DNA from: an uncultured Acetatifactor sp.
Lineage (GTDB): Bacteria > Bacillota > Clostridia > Lachnospirales > Lachnospiraceae
Reading direction: 5' to 3'
Assembly (NCBI GenBank): GCA_910584235.1
Contig: CAJTZD010000126.1
Coordinates: forward strand, 1-5,264
DNA length: 5,264 nt
Position 1 is the first letter of the stretch. The number at the start of each line of letters is the position of its first letter. A program made the position numbers and the translations under genes. Shown here one piece after another: positions 5,103 to 5,264 of the stretch. The notes beneath the pieces are model-generated. The model did no database searches and had not been told where the DNA came from. It was given only the letters and a program-made list of their open reading frames with translations.

Positions 5103-5264
5103 GGCGCTAGGCACTTACTGTTTTAATCCTGGGGTTGCCGCTTTCCATGGCAGTCTGTGGGTCGGTCAGTAAGAAATCCTTTGCCGGCGCAGTCGTCCCA
5201 TACCAGTTCCCGTTCCTGCAAATGGGGCTGTTCCTCCTTGTACTGTTTGGTATGGAGGTAGTCC
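5076..5264 (+). pseudogene. Second FtsX-like permease, collapsed by internal deletion and frameshift; runs off the window
   Basis: From the ATG at 5076 the frame gives MTWPFENDT, the same nine residues as the intact permease, then GARHLLF and TAA (5124-5126). From 5111, in another frame, 51 codons stay open to the window edge. They include LSMAVCGSVSKK (start about 5141) and YQFPFLQMGLFLLVLFG, the last two helices of an FtsX module. This matches residues about 727-775 of the intact permease: CSLAVC against LSMAVC, and YHFPVVQVLVF against YQFPFLQMGLF. Thus roughly 700 codons are gone, the frame has shifted, and TAG (5108-5110) closes the second frame upstream. Identity to the intact copy in the C-terminal part is only moderate, so this was a paralogue and not a fresh duplicate. 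ABC operons with two tandem permeases of this type are known, so the operon probably once had a second subunit. A functional 16-residue peptide cannot be excluded but is unlikely. Confidence 0.82.

Noticed and set aside
1..5264. Mobile element, CRISPR array, or phage component
   Set aside because: No transposase, integrase, terminal repeats with target duplications, or regularly spaced repeats are present. Transfer of the AT-rich cassette is suggested only by composition and the paired promoters.

Overview
The window looks like low-to-mid-GC Firmicutes DNA, most likely from a gut-type Clostridia/Lachnospiraceae genome. The evidence is strong AGGAGG-type ribosome binding sites, all genes on one strand in tight operons, and protein styles typical of that group. 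This is inference from sequence style, not a database match.

Layout, all on the + strand: (1) positions 1-66 are the last 21 codons of a sensor histidine kinase. (2) 67-270 is intergenic and holds a weak terminator-like hairpin and promoter P1. (3) 271-1709 is a strongly AT-rich two-gene ABC-2 type exporter: a YtrB/BcrA-like ATPase overlapping a six-helix permease. (4) 1710-1888 is intergenic and holds promoter P2, which shares the architecture of P1. (5) 1889-4981 is a more GC-rich LolD/MacB-type exporter: an ATPase and a 797-residue two-module FtsX-like permease. (6) 4982-5264 holds a leader with two Shine-Dalgarno copies and the wreck of a second FtsX-like permease. That wreck keeps nine N-terminal codons and a C-terminal membrane segment in another frame, with about 700 codons missing between them.

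The main result is that P1 and P2 are recognisable copies of one regulatory design. Each has an inverted GAAATGT, a pair of CATTT half-sites 11 bp apart, and a second CATTT pair 11 bp apart. A -10 box (TACAAT or TATAAT) lies exactly 11 bp after the last half-site, followed by a shared CTTATCAA. The proximal CATTT pair covers the place of the -35 box. This suggests both exporters are switched on by one response regulator, plausibly the partner of the histidine kinase ending at position 66. Working model: the kinase senses a membrane-active compound (peptide, antibiotic or lipid stress) and its regulator activates two unrelated exporter types. The AT-rich exporter seems to have been inserted between the kinase and the MacB-type operon.

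No RNA genes, CRISPR arrays, integrases or insertion sequences were seen. The gene families are known types; the shared promoter design, the insertion and the collapsed permease are the points worth checking.
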